Source: DASXYG01 sp036502625
GTDB taxonomy: Bacteria > Actinomycetota > Actinomycetes > Streptosporangiales > Streptosporangiaceae
Length of the DNA stretch: 45,491 nucleotides
Assembly: GCA_036502625.1 (NCBI GenBank)
Contig: DASXYG010000127.1
Coordinates: forward strand, 1-45,491
Direction: 5' to 3'
The notes under the pieces are model-generated. The model saw only the letters and a program-made list of their open reading frames with translations. It was not told the DNA's origin and ran no database searches. This document shows positions 30,858 through 37,903 of the stretch, in pieces. The translations under genes and the position numbers were made by a program. Positions within the stretch are counted from its first letter, which is position 1, and every line of letters begins with the position of its first letter.

Positions 30858-31850
30858 TCACTGCCAGGCGACGAAGGCCATCCCCGCGCCCGTACCGGCG
30901 GGTGTGCGGTAGCCGGGCACGTAGTCGAGGACGGTCGCGGCGCGGTCCTCCAGGGCGCCGGCCGCGACGACCCAGTTGAGGATCTCGGAGTTGCCCGAGC
31001 GGAGCCGCGCGCGGTGCAGGCAGCGCAGCGCGTCGGCGTCGCCGCGGGCCAGCGCGTCGAGCACGCCGCGGTCAAGCTCCTCGTCGACGACGAAGTGGCT
31101 GAGCCCGCCGGAGGCGATCACGGCGACCCGGGCGTCCTCCGCCCAGGTGCGGACCGCGTGCGCGACGGCCCGCCCGAGGGCGTGGGCGCGCGCGGCGGAC
31201 GGCACGTTCGGCGGGTAGTACGTGTTGACGAAGACCGGCACGATCGGCGTCGCGGCCGGCAGGCCGAGCCGGTAGCGAGGGAACGTGAACGCGTGGCCGA
31301 GGCTGCGCCCGGCGGGCTGCTCGGTGAAGCACGTCATGTCGAAGTCGTGGTCGACGAGCGTCTCGAGGAGGTGGCCGCCGAGGCCGGCGTGCACGCGGTG
31401 CGGCTCGGGCGTGGCGGAGTGCGCCGCCCAGGACGCCGCGCGGATGCCGGCCGGGATGCGGTCCGCGGTCGCCGGGTCGGGCGGCAGGTCGAGCAGCTCG
31501 TCGCCCAGGAAGCAGCCGAACGCGGGGATGCCCTCGTCGCGGAAGATCTCCCGTTGGTCGTCGCCGATGACGACCGCGATGTCCGGCGCGGCCGCGGCGA
31601 GGCGGCCGGCCAGGTCGGTTACGCCGACCTGGGCGCGGGCGTACTTCTCCGCCCAGACCTCGGGCCGCAGCTCCTGCTCGATGGCCGGGTCGGCCAGCTC
31701 GAGGAGCTCGTCGTACGTGTGGTACTCGGCGTCGGTGCCGAGCAACAGCGGGTTCCTGCGGTCGCGTGCGGCGTGGTCCTCCCACATGTCGACGCCGGAG
31801 CTGAGCTGGGGGGTGTGGGACGAAGCCGCACCGAAGACGATGTCCGCCAC
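30858..31850 (-). CDS. LigB-type (class III) extradiol dioxygenase, paralogue 2
   Basis: 330 residues, a diverged paralogue of the 25274-26260 product. Corresponding residues are His12 (ASSHTP), His186 (SLGHAF), His252 (SGGLSHF) and Glu289 (SGNSEILNW), again with Gln99 in IGDDQREI replacing the second iron His of LigB. The shared VNTYYPPN and DYVPGYRTPAGTGAG segments show the common family. GTG 31850 has GGAGG 6 nt upstream; a longer frame upstream would enclose an operator. Second gene after the regulator in the minus-strand operon. The two paralogues may act on different rings, or form a mixed enzyme. Confidence 0.82.
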   Translation of the reverse strand: MADIVFGAASSHTPQLSSGVDMWEDHAARDRRNPLLLGTDAEYHTYDELLELADPAIEQELRPEVWAEKYARAQVGVTDLAGRLAAAAPDIAVVIGDDQREIFRDEGIPAFGCFLGDELLDLPPDPATADRIPAGIRAASWAAHSATPEPHRVHAGLGGHLLETLVDHDFDMTCFTEQPAGRSLGHAFTFPRYRLGLPAATPIVPVFVNTYYPPNVPSAARAHALGRAVAHAVRTWAEDARVAVIASGGLSHFVVDEELDRGVLDALARGDADALRCLHRARLRSGNSEILNWVVAAGALEDRAATVLDYVPGYRTPAGTGAGMAFVAWQ

Positions 31851-31885
31851 TGGAATCCTCCGAGGGATCGGACGTTCGCCGTCAT

Positions 31886-31897
31886 ATTGGATCCATT
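31886..31897. promoter_or_regulatory. VanR-type operator 2a
   Basis: ATTGGATCCATT, 11 of 12 against ATTGGATCCAAT, 36 bp before the paralogue-2 dioxygenase start on the minus strand. Partner 67 bp away. Confidence 0.72.
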
Positions 31898-31952
31898 TTT
31901 GGTGGCGGTCAATACCCGATACGGGCCCCACACAGACGGTATGCGCCGCGAT

Positions 31953-31964
31953 ATGGGATCCAAT
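31953..31964. promoter_or_regulatory. VanR-type operator 2b
   Basis: ATGGGATCCAAT, 11 of 12 against the consensus, 4 bp after the stop of the GntR gene. It shows that the dioxygenase operon has its own controlled promoter behind the regulator. Confidence 0.72.
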
Positions 31965-31968
31965 GTGG

Positions 31969-32634
31969 TCAGGAGCCGGCGAACGGCGGGTGCCGGAAGT
32001 ACTCCATCATCGCCTCGTAGTTCCGCGTGAACGCGGCGTGCAGGGCGTCGCGGTCGCGCGCGCCGAGCGCCTCGAAGATGCGCCCGTGTCGCGCCACCAG
32101 CCCCCCGTCCGGGCCGTAGAACCGCTCCGGGTCGGAGAAGACCAGGAAGCGGTACGGGTCGATCAGCTCCCACAGCCGCTTGACCTCGCGCACCACGACG
32201 TTCAGCGGCGACAGGTCGTACACCCGGTAGTCGATGGTGCGTTCCAGCTCCATGCAGCGCACGGGGTCCTGCTCGGTCAGCGCGCGCTCCGCGGCCTCGC
32301 CGAGCTCCTTGAGCTGGTCGAGCTCCCGGTGCGCGGGCCAGCGCAGCGTCTTGATCAGCTCGGGTTCCAGGAGCCGCCGCATCAGGTAGATCTGGCTCAT
32401 CTCGGCGACGTCAAGCTTCGCCACCGAGTAGCCCTTGTTCGGGTCGTGCACGACCAGGCCCTCGGACCCGAGGATCTTCAGCGCCTCGCGGATCGGCAGC
32501 CGGCTCACCCGCAGCCGCGCGGCCCACTTCTCCTGCCGGACGTAGTCGCCCGGCCGCAGCTCCCCGCGGAGGATCGCCTTGCGGAGGCTGGTGGTCACCC
32601 GCTCCGCGGCGTTCGTCTTGTGCACCCCGGCCAA
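31969..32634 (-). CDS. GntR-family (FCD, VanR-like) regulator of the aromatic cluster
   Basis: About 221 residues. HTH and wing: RVTTSLRKAILRGELRPGDY, VRQEKWAARLRVSRLPIREA and LKILGSEGLVVHDPNKGYSV; the C-terminal FCD domain has LMRRLLEPELIKTL and RHGRIFEALGARDRDALHAA. Caulobacter VanR, a vanillate-responsive FCD regulator, is known to bind ATTGGATCCAAT, and that very palindrome occurs six times around these genes. TTG 32634 has AGGGGA 7 nt upstream; GTG 32625 is the alternative. A frame open to 32781 would place an operator inside the gene. It probably represses itself, the two LigB units and the Rieske-ABC unit until the aromatic inducer binds. Confidence 0.86.
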   Translation of the reverse strand: MAGVHKTNAAERVTTSLRKAILRGELRPGDYVRQEKWAARLRVSRLPIREALKILGSEGLVVHDPNKGYSVAKLDVAEMSQIYLMRRLLEPELIKTLRWPAHRELDQLKELGEAAERALTEQDPVRCMELERTIDYRVYDLSPLNVVVREVKRLWELIDPYRFLVFSDPERFYGPDGGLVARHGRIFEALGARDRDALHAAFTRNYEAMMEYFRHPPFAGS

Positions 32635-32714
32635 ATCTCGGTCCCCTGTGTCGGCGCCCCTGTCGCGCCAGGATACGGCCGACAGCGCCGCCGAACGCCG
32701 ATTTCCGCGTACGT

Positions 32715-32726
32715 TTTGGATCCAAT
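32715..32726. promoter_or_regulatory. VanR-type operator 3a
   Basis: TTTGGATCCAAT, 11 of 12 against the consensus, 81 bp before the GntR start in the divergent 285-bp gap. Confidence 0.75.
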
Positions 32727-32813
32727 GCCACCTGCGCCAAGACTTACGGCAGGCCCGGTAGGAGCGATTAGGGGCGGTCACTCCCGGGACATTCGGTCTT
32801 GACGGGTCATGGC

Positions 32814-32825
32814 ATCGGATCCAAT
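32814..32825. promoter_or_regulatory. VanR-type operator 3b
   Basis: ATCGGATCCAAT, 11 of 12, 95 bp before the Rieske gene. A half-site-like ATGGACCAAAT follows at once. With 3a (99 bp apart) it brackets the divergent promoters; no gene lies in this gap. Confidence 0.72.
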
Positions 32826-32919
32826 ATGGACCAAATCGCTGTGATCCGGATCACTGCCTGGTACGCCTTCCCCCAATCGAGCCACACCGTCGGGCCCCGC
32901 GCGGCGCGACCGAGGAGGC

Positions 32920-34143
32920 ATGTCACCGGTGTTGAGCGAAGGTCGCAACAAGCTCCTGTGCGAGACGGCGCCGGGCACGCCCATGGGCGAGCTGTTGCGG
33001 CGCTACTGGCATCCGATCGCCGGCGCGGCGGAGTTCGGCGCGCTGACCGTGAAGCCCGTCCGCATCATGGGCGAGGACCTGACGCTGTACCGCGACCGGA
33101 CGGGGAACTACGGGCTGGTCGACCGGCACTGCCCGCACCGGCGCGCGGACATGTCGTACGGCTTCGTCGAGGACACCGGGCTGCGCTGCAACTACCACGG
33201 CTGGCTGTTCGACCACACCGGACGCTGCCTCCACCAGCCGTTCGAGGAGACCACGCACCCGGAGGGCCGGTTCAAGGACAAGGTCCGCATCAAGTCCTAT
33301 CCGGTGGCCGAGAAGGCCGGCCTGCTGTGGGCGTACATGGGACCGGAGCCGGCGCCGCAACTGCCGGACTGGGACCGCTTCTACGACCGCGGATACAAGC
33401 AGGTCGCCATCTCCCACGTCCCGTGCAACTGGTTCCAGGGCCAGGAGAACTCCATCGACCCGGTGCACTTCGAATGGCTGCACGACAACTGGTCCCGCGA
33501 GCTGCGCGGCGAGTTCGGCTACCGGGCCCCGGCGCACCAGCGGCTCGGCTTCGACGAGTTCGACTACGGGTTCGTCTACCGGCGGGTGCGCGAGGGCACC
33601 ACGGAGGACCACGAGCTGTGGACGACCGGGCGCGTGTGCCTGTGGCCCAACTGCCTGTACACCGGCCACTTCGAGTGGCGGGTGCCGATCGACGACGAGA
33701 ACATGCTGAGCGTCGGCTGGTTCATCGACGAGCTGCCCGGCGACGCCCCGTACGAGCAGGACCGGATCCCCTGCTGGTACGCGCCGGTCGTCGACGAGCG
33801 GACCGGCCGCTGGATCGACAGCCACGTCATGAACCAGGACTACATCGCGTGGGTGGGGCAGGACGCGATCGCCGACCGTACGAAGGAGCACCTCGGCGAG
33901 AGCGACCGCGGCGTGATCATGCTGCGCAAGCGGATGCTCGACGAGCTGGACGCAATCGCGGCCGGGCGCGACCCGCTGGGCCTGATCCGCGACCCCGCCG
34001 CCAACCACCGGGTCCACCTGCCGATCATCGCCAGGACCGCCGCGCCCGACGGGCCGCCGCCCTTCCCGTTCCTCGCCGGCCAGCCGGCGGAGGTCAAGGC
34101 GGAGCTGGACGAGGCATGGCGCGCGTGCGCGGTCAAGGTGTGA
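32920..34143 (+). CDS. Rieske non-heme iron oxygenase, alpha subunit
   Basis: 407 residues. The Rieske 2Fe-2S ligands are Cys71 and His73 in DRHCPHRRADMSYG, Cys90 and His93 in LRCNYHGWLFD. The mononuclear iron site is NSIDPVHFEWLH (Asp180, His183, His188). The long C-terminal half, with QDYIAWVGQD, is typical of the phthalate-4,5-dioxygenase/vanillate-demethylase-like group, homo-oligomers that hydroxylate or O-demethylate aromatic acids. No reductase or ferredoxin gene is seen in the window. AGGAGG is only 1 nt before ATG 32920, so GTG 32929 (spacing 10) may be the real start. First gene of the plus-strand unit, behind operator 3b. Confidence 0.88.
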   Translation: MSPVLSEGRNKLLCETAPGTPMGELLRRYWHPIAGAAEFGALTVKPVRIMGEDLTLYRDRTGNYGLVDRHCPHRRADMSYGFVEDTGLRCNYHGWLFDHTGRCLHQPFEETTHPEGRFKDKVRIKSYPVAEKAGLLWAYMGPEPAPQLPDWDRFYDRGYKQVAISHVPCNWFQGQENSIDPVHFEWLHDNWSRELRGEFGYRAPAHQRLGFDEFDYGFVYRRVREGTTEDHELWTTGRVCLWPNCLYTGHFEWRVPIDDENMLSVGWFIDELPGDAPYEQDRIPCWYAPVVDERTGRWIDSHVMNQDYIAWVGQDAIADRTKEHLGESDRGVIMLRKRMLDELDAIAAGRDPLGLIRDPAANHRVHLPIIARTAAPDGPPPFPFLAGQPAEVKAELDEAWRACAVKV

Positions 34144-34148
34144 GGCCG

Positions 34149-34559
34149 ATGGCCGGCGGCACCGCGCGGTGGCCGGACGCGCGCAGCGACTACGAGGCCG
34201 CGGACGCCACGGGCTTCCGGCTGACCCCGGAGGAGCTGCGGCGCTGGCGCCCCTTCTACCCGATCGAGATCGCGTGGGCGCGCCGGCACGGCCTCCCGCT
34301 CGCGGCCGCGCACCGCTGGGCGGCCGACGGGGTCCGGGTGCACGACGCCGTACGCGCCCGCGCCCTCGGCATGACCCCGGCGGACGTACGGCGCTGGACC
34401 GGCGCGGGCTTCCTGCCGGCCGACGCGGTGGAGGCGGCCGAGGCCGGCATCCCCCTGGAACGTGCGGTCGCGTGGCGGGAGGTGGGCTTCGTGCTCCCCG
34501 ACGCCGCGCTGCTGATCCGCGACGGCTGGACGCTCGAAGCGGCGACGGCGGCCCGGTAG
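34149..34559 (+). CDS. Small protein built of 13-residue helical repeats
   Basis: 136 residues, no homologue recognised. From residue 22 a unit of exactly 13 residues recurs to the end: Gly (Pro in one unit) at 22, 35 (Pro), 48, 61, 74, 87, 100, 113 and 126, next to it a hydrophobic residue, then commonly Ala and Trp/aliphatic positions. Examples: GLPLAAAHRWAAD, GMTPADVRRWTGA, GFLPADAVEAAEA, GIPLERAVAWREV. A short right-handed helical solenoid is likely. Arg- and Ala-rich, soluble. It lies 5 bp after the Rieske gene and 25 bp before the ABC genes, so it is probably a component of that operon, perhaps an assembly or interaction partner. Function unknown. Confidence 0.75.
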   Translation: MAGGTARWPDARSDYEAADATGFRLTPEELRRWRPFYPIEIAWARRHGLPLAAAHRWAADGVRVHDAVRARALGMTPADVRRWTGAGFLPADAVEAAEAGIPLERAVAWREVGFVLPDAALLIRDGWTLEAATAAR

Positions 34560-34584
34560 TCCGGACCAGACGAAAGGTGCGGTG

Positions 34585-35367
34585 ATGACCGCCGAACACG
34601 CCGATCACGATGCCGACCCCGACCCGCCCGTCCTTTCCGCGCGCGGGCTGACCATGCGATTCGGCCCGTTCACCGCCGTGGACCACGTCGATCTGGACGT
34701 CCGCGAGGGCGAGGTGCACGCGCTGGTGGGACCGAACGGCGCGGGCAAGAGCACGCTGCTCAGCCTGCTCGGCGGCCAGCTCGCGCGGACGTCGGGCGAG
34801 CTGCGGTTCATGGGCCGCGGCGTACGGGCGAACAGCCCGAGCGCCCGCGCCCGGCTCGGAATCGGGCGGGCCTTCCAGCTCACGTCCGTACTGCCGCGGT
34901 TCAGTTGCCTGGACAACGTGATCCTCGCGGTAGAGGCGCGGCACCACACCCTGGCCATGCTCCGGGTGCGCAGCCGCGCGGACGACGTCTCCCGGGCGCG
35001 CGAGCTGCTCGACCTCGTCGGGCTGGCCCGGCACGCGGACACCCCGGCGGACGCGCTCGGCCACGGCGGGCAGAAGCAGCTCGAAGTGGCGATCGCGCTG
35101 GGCAACCGGCCGAAGCTGCTGCTGCTCGACGAGCCGACGTCCGGCCTCACCGAGCACGAGCGGGCCGGCCTCGGCGCGCTGCTGGAACTCGTCGCGGAGA
35201 CGTCCACCGTCGTGATGGCCGAGCACGACGTGAACCTGGTGCGGCGGGTCGCCACCCGGGTCACCGCGTTCAACCTCGGCACCAAGATCGCCGAGGGGAC
35301 GGCCGACGAGGTCTTCGCCGACCGCCAGGTACGGCACGTGTTCCTGCGAGGTGCCGACCGTGCTTGA
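34585..35367 (+). CDS. ABC transporter ATP-binding protein, LivG-type
   Basis: 260 residues. Walker A GPNGAGKSTLLSLL, Q-loop GRAFQLTSVL, signature LGHGGQKQLEVAIAL (LivG-like, not LSGGQ), Walker B LLLLDEPTSGL and the switch His in VMAEHDVNLV. The loop LARTSGELRFMGRG is short as in LivG. GAAAGG precedes the GTG-ATG pair at 34582/34585. One of two ATPases of a hydrophobic amino acid transport (HAAT) type importer, a class that often carries aromatic acids in catabolic clusters. Confidence 0.9.
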   Translation: MTAEHADHDADPDPPVLSARGLTMRFGPFTAVDHVDLDVREGEVHALVGPNGAGKSTLLSLLGGQLARTSGELRFMGRGVRANSPSARARLGIGRAFQLTSVLPRFSCLDNVILAVEARHHTLAMLRVRSRADDVSRARELLDLVGLARHADTPADALGHGGQKQLEVAIALGNRPKLLLLDEPTSGLTEHERAGLGALLELVAETSTVVMAEHDVNLVRRVATRVTAFNLGTKIAEGTADEVFADRQVRHVFLRGADRA

Positions 35368-36064
35368 GCTGGTGGACCTGCACGCCTACTACGGACGCGG
35401 CCACATCGTCCAGGGCGTCTCCATGCGGGTGGCGCTGGGCGACGGCGTCGGGCTGGTGGGCCACAACGGCGTGGGCAAGACCACGACGCTGCGGTCGATC
35501 ATGGCCGACGGGCCGCGTACCGAGGGGCGGATCACGTTCAAGGGCGACGACCTCACCGGCCTGGCGACCGGTGCGCGGGTGCGCAAGGGCCTCGGCATGG
35601 TGCCCGACGAGGAGGCCGTGTTCCCCCGGATGAGCGTCGAGGAGAACATCCGCATCGGCGCGCTGCTGCGCGGCGGGTCGGGCAGCGCGCAGGCCCTCGA
35701 CCTGGCGTACGAGCTGTTCCCCATCCTCGCCGAACGCCGCGCCCAGATGGCCGGGACGCTCAGCGGCGGACAGCAGAAGATGCTGGCCCTGGCCCGCGGC
35801 CTGGCGCTGCGGCCCGAGCTGGTCCTGGTGGACGAGCCGAGCGAGGGGCTGATGCCGATCAACGTCGAGCTGATCGCCGAGGCGCTGCGCCGGGCCGTCA
35901 AGGCGGGCACGGGCGTGCTCGTGGTGGATTCGTCCTTCGACCTGCTCAGGACGGTCTGCGACCGGGTGTACGTGATGCAGCGCGGCCTGCTCACCGGGGA
36001 GCACGCGATGGCGGAGTTCGGCGGCCCGGACGAGCTGGTCGCGACGTACTTGGGAGAGCGGTGA
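35360..36064 (+). CDS. ABC transporter ATP-binding protein, LivF-type
   Basis: About 234 residues. Walker A GHNGVGKTTTLRSI, signature LSGGQQKMLALARGL, Walker B LVLVDEPSEGLMPINVELI. The switch region reads LVVDSSFDLLRT: Ser-Ser replaces the usual E/Q-His, so the H-loop His seems absent, a feature sometimes seen in LivF-like partners. The start overlaps the LivG-type gene; GTG 35360 is preferred because GCGAGG lies 8 nt upstream, GTG 35351 is the alternative. Confidence 0.88.
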   Translation: MLELVDLHAYYGRGHIVQGVSMRVALGDGVGLVGHNGVGKTTTLRSIMADGPRTEGRITFKGDDLTGLATGARVRKGLGMVPDEEAVFPRMSVEENIRIGALLRGGSGSAQALDLAYELFPILAERRAQMAGTLSGGQQKMLALARGLALRPELVLVDEPSEGLMPINVELIAEALRRAVKAGTGVLVVDSSFDLLRTVCDRVYVMQRGLLTGEHAMAEFGGPDELVATYLGER

Positions 36065-36065
36065 C

Positions 36066-36926
36066 GTGGACGCGATCTGGGTAGCCGCGCTCAACGGGCT
36101 CGTCGTCGGGGCGTCGCTGGCGCTGGTCGCCGCCGGCCTCGCATTGCTGTTCGGCGTGCTGGACATCCTCAACTTCGCCCAGGGCGACTTCTTCATGCTG
36201 GGCGCGTACAGCGTGTGGCTGATCCTCGGGCTCGGGCTGAACTTCTGGATCGGCCTGGCGCTCGGCGTGGTCGCGGTCGGCGTGGTGGGCGGCCTGTCGC
36301 TGATGCTGCTGCTGTGGCCGCTGCGCCACCGATCGCACGCGCTGATGCTGCTGGCCACCCTGGCGATCAGCCTGATCCTCGAACAGCTCGCCACGAACGT
36401 GTTCGGCGCGGACTCCAAGCCGGTGACCGCGCCGATCAACGGCCGGATCCCGATCGGCCACACCGCCTACCCGGTCTACTACCTGCTGGTGGTGGCCGCC
36501 GCCGCGGTGATCCTCCTCGGCGGCTACCTGTTCCTCCGGTACGCGAAGTACGGCATCTGGCTGCGCGCGGTGGCGCAGAACCACCGCATGGCCGGGCTGC
36601 TCGGCGTGCCGGTCATGCGGGTGTACGCGCTGGCGTTCGTCGCCAGCTCCGCGCTGGCCGCGGTGGCCGGCTCGCTGCTGGCGCCGCTCACGTCCGTCTA
36701 CCCGACGCTCGGGCTGGACATCAACCTGGACGCGTTCGTCGTGGTGATCGCCGGCGGCCTGGGCAACTTCCGCGGCGCGGCGATCATCGCGCTCGCGCTG
36801 GGCATCGTGGAGTCGCTCGGGTCCACCTGGATCCAGGGCGAGGCCGTGCGCATCCTGGTGTTCGGGCTGGTCATCGTCCTGCTGATCGTGCGCGCGCAGC
36901 GCGGCCGAGGGGCGGTGCGGGTCTGA
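36066..36926 (+). CDS. ABC transporter permease, LivH-type
   Basis: 286 residues, about eight hydrophobic segments. The family opening NGLVVGASLALVAAGLALLF and ILNFAQGDFFMLGAY are typical, as is GLLGVPVMRVYALAFVASSA, the EAA-like coupling loop with the ATPase. VVVIAGGLGNFRGAAIIALA is the usual LivH end. GTG 36066 follows the LivF stop directly. It pairs with the next permease to form the channel. Confidence 0.88.
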   Translation: MDAIWVAALNGLVVGASLALVAAGLALLFGVLDILNFAQGDFFMLGAYSVWLILGLGLNFWIGLALGVVAVGVVGGLSLMLLLWPLRHRSHALMLLATLAISLILEQLATNVFGADSKPVTAPINGRIPIGHTAYPVYYLLVVAAAAVILLGGYLFLRYAKYGIWLRAVAQNHRMAGLLGVPVMRVYALAFVASSALAAVAGSLLAPLTSVYPTLGLDINLDAFVVVIAGGLGNFRGAAIIALALGIVESLGSTWIQGEAVRILVFGLVIVLLIVRAQRGRGAVRV

Positions 36927-37903
36927 TGGGCGCGAAGGGACGGCTGATCGGCGGCGCGGCCGCGCTCGTGGGGCTGGTGGCGCTCGCCGTGGTGCCCGCG
37001 GCGTACGGCCAGTACCTGCCGCAGCGGCTGTCGGACTACCTGATCTTCAGCCTGCCGGCCCTCGCGGTCGGGCTGATCGCCGGCCACGCACGGCTGATCA
37101 ACGTGGGCGTCGGCGCGACCTTCGGGTTCAGCGCGTACACGGTCGCGATCCTCACCCAGCACGGCGTGCTCAACCCGTTCGTGCTGATGGTCGCGGCCAT
37201 CGCCGCCGGGGTCGCGGTGTCGGTGCTGTTCGCCGTCTACGCGGTGGTGGCCACCGGGCTGGAATACCTGCTGCTGACGCTGCTCACCACGTCCGCGTTC
37301 TTCAGCCTGCCGCTGCTGTTCAAGGGGTTCGCCGGCGGCGAGAACGGGCTGAAGGTCAACGGCACGATGGACCTGACCGTCACGTTCGGGCTCGACCCGC
37401 TGAACGGCAACGGCTTCTACTGGCTGCTGTGCGGGGTCACCGCGTTCTGGTGCGCGCTGTCGTGGTACCTGCTGACGTCCCGGGTGGGCCGCGTGATGGT
37501 GGCGATCGGCCGCAACCCCGAGCGCGCGTCCGCGATGGGCTACTCCGTACGCGGCTACCGGGTCGGCGTGACGCTGTACTCGGGCGCGATCGCGGCCACC
37601 GCCGGGTGGCTGTACGCGCTCGCGCACGCGTTCGTCTTCGAGGACCTGCTGGGGCTGTCCGACTCGGTCAACTTCGTCCTCTACTCGCTGATCGGCGGCG
37701 TCGACTACATCCTCGGGCCGCTGTTCGGCACGGCCGGGCTGCGGTACCTCGGCGAGTACCTGGGCCAGCGCACCGCACAGTCCCAGATCTACATCGGCGT
37801 CGCGCTGCTGGTCGTCGTCTACCTGCTGCCCGCCGGCGTCATCGGCGGCGTGCGACGGCTGTGGGAGCTAATGAGAAGGAGTCGCCATGAGGAAGCCGAA
37901 TAG
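36926..37903 (+). CDS. ABC transporter permease, LivM-type
   Basis: 325 residues, about ten hydrophobic segments. GQYLPQRLSDYLIFSLPALA, ARLINVGVGATFGFSAYTVA and the coupling loop RVGRVMVAIGRNPERASAMG are diagnostic of LivM permeases. It ends with the GPLFGTAGLRYLGEYLGQRT region. The ATG overlaps the LivH stop (TGATG), and the 3' end overlaps the binding-protein gene by 17 bp, so all five transport genes are tightly coupled. Confidence 0.88.
   Translation: MGAKGRLIGGAAALVGLVALAVVPAAYGQYLPQRLSDYLIFSLPALAVGLIAGHARLINVGVGATFGFSAYTVAILTQHGVLNPFVLMVAAIAAGVAVSVLFAVYAVVATGLEYLLLTLLTTSAFFSLPLLFKGFAGGENGLKVNGTMDLTVTFGLDPLNGNGFYWLLCGVTAFWCALSWYLLTSRVGRVMVAIGRNPERASAMGYSVRGYRVGVTLYSGAIAATAGWLYALAHAFVFEDLLGLSDSVNFVLYSLIGGVDYILGPLFGTAGLRYLGEYLGQRTAQSQIYIGVALLVVVYLLPAGVIGGVRRLWELMRRSRHEEAE

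Noticed and set aside
32923..35337. Minus-strand open frame of about 800 codons over the Rieske and LivG-type genes
   Set aside because: Shadow frame; crosses three well-supported genes and has no family pattern.
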